From assembly GCA_028711875.1 (NCBI GenBank), contig JAQTRJ010000035.1, positions 1-11,679 on the forward strand: a stretch of DNA of 11,679 nucleotides, given 5' to 3'. Each line of letters begins with the position of its first letter. Position 1 is the first letter of the stretch. Of this stretch, positions 11,411 through 11,679 are shown piece after piece. This DNA is from a bacterium (GTDB lineage: Bacteria; Electryoneota; RPQS01). The translations under genes and the position numbers were made by a program. The notes under the pieces are model-generated. The model searched no databases and had not been told where the DNA came from. It saw nothing but the letters and a program-made list of their open reading frames with translations.

Positions 11411-11679
11411 ATGCGAAAGAGGATGCTGACAGCCGCGGCGGTGTTCGTGTTGGCATGTGCCCTGTGCGCTCAAACCGACGCGCCGCCCAAGAATATTTTC
11501 GAAGCGGCGCGACAAGGCGACGTGGACGCCGTCAAGGCGTTCGTCGCCAAGAATCAGTCCATTTTATCGCTCGATGAGATCGGTTCGACGCCGCTGCATC
11601 ACGCGGCGGCGGGCGGACACGCGCTCGTCGTGAACTATCTGCTTGACAACGGAGCGGATCCGAATCTGGTCAACAATGA
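11411..11679 (+). CDS. Ankyrin-repeat protein with signal sequence, 3' end beyond the window
   Basis: The first 89 codons are visible. The N-terminus MRKRMLTAAAVFVLACALCA is a signal peptide; it could be cut by signal peptidase I after A20, or be lipidated at C16, since VLAC resembles a weak lipobox. Ankyrin repeats follow: a capping repeat from about residue 29 (IFEAARQGDVDAVKAFVAKN) and a canonical one from about 58 (GSTPLHHAAAGGHALVV, then NYLLDNGADPN). Such repeats bind other proteins. AAGGGA at 11398-11403 lies 7 nt before the ATG, a good ribosome site. It begins 34 nt after the TlpA-like gene and may share its transcript. Its function cannot be inferred from the visible part. Confidence 0.85.
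   Translation, partial: MRKRMLTAAAVFVLACALCAQTDAPPKNIFEAARQGDVDAVKAFVAKNQSILSLDEIGSTPLHHAAAGGHALVVNYLLDNGADPNLVNN

Noticed and set aside
1..11679. Defence island or prophage
   Set aside because: Apart from the RAYT and one HTH-PIN pair, no restriction, phage structural, integrase or recombinase genes are present.

Overview
The window is GC-rich (roughly 60% by eye) bacterial DNA. Every gene I can support lies on the + strand. It reads as a chromosomal segment of a little-studied Gram-negative bacterium: there are lipoprotein signal peptides, a probably periplasmic thioredoxin-like protein and an ankyrin protein with a signal sequence. Gene content and sigma70-like promoters would fit the FCB supergroup or a neighbouring candidate phylum, but this is a guess because no marker gene fixes the taxonomy.

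Layout. (1) 1-1342: an aldehyde dehydrogenase of the semialdehyde dehydrogenase type, cut by the window edge and interrupted by an in-frame TAG at 92-94. (2) 1343-1709: non-coding DNA packed with perfect stem-loops, ending in a branched inverted-repeat structure just before a RAYT-like Y1 transposase (1710-2186). (3) 2204-3996: four tightly spaced genes encoding a DinB-fold protein, a PEBP/YbhB-like lipoprotein, an excisionase-type HTH protein and a PIN-domain protein; the last two look like a toxin-antitoxin pair. (4) 3997-4727: a long AT-richer leader with a near-identical 25-nt repeat pair, two good promoters and several palindromes. (5) 4728-6104: L-lysine 6-transaminase (lat), followed by a terminator hairpin. 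(6) 6194-7808: NAD synthetase (nadE) and the 16S rRNA methyltransferase rsmI, with repeats touching both ends of rsmI. (7) 7985-8911: a TIGR01777-type SDR epimerase. (8) 9161-11376: a lipoprotein of unknown function overlapping a TPR-thioredoxin (TlpA-like) gene, then the start of an ankyrin-repeat protein running off the window.

How the genes work together. Lat moves the epsilon-amino group of lysine to 2-oxoglutarate, giving aminoadipate semialdehyde (in equilibrium with piperideine-6-carboxylate). The aldehyde dehydrogenase is a good candidate for oxidising this to 2-aminoadipate. The two steps are separated here by about 3.4 kb of accessory genes (transposase, DinB, PEBP, toxin-antitoxin). 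nadE makes the NAD used by such dehydrogenases, but its position next to lat may be coincidence. The lipoprotein and TlpA-like pair is probably one cell-envelope unit.

No CRISPR array, tRNA, rRNA or phage module is visible. The most unusual content is the density and variety of small structured repeats between and at the edges of genes, and the probable RAYT locus. I see no clearly new multi-gene system.
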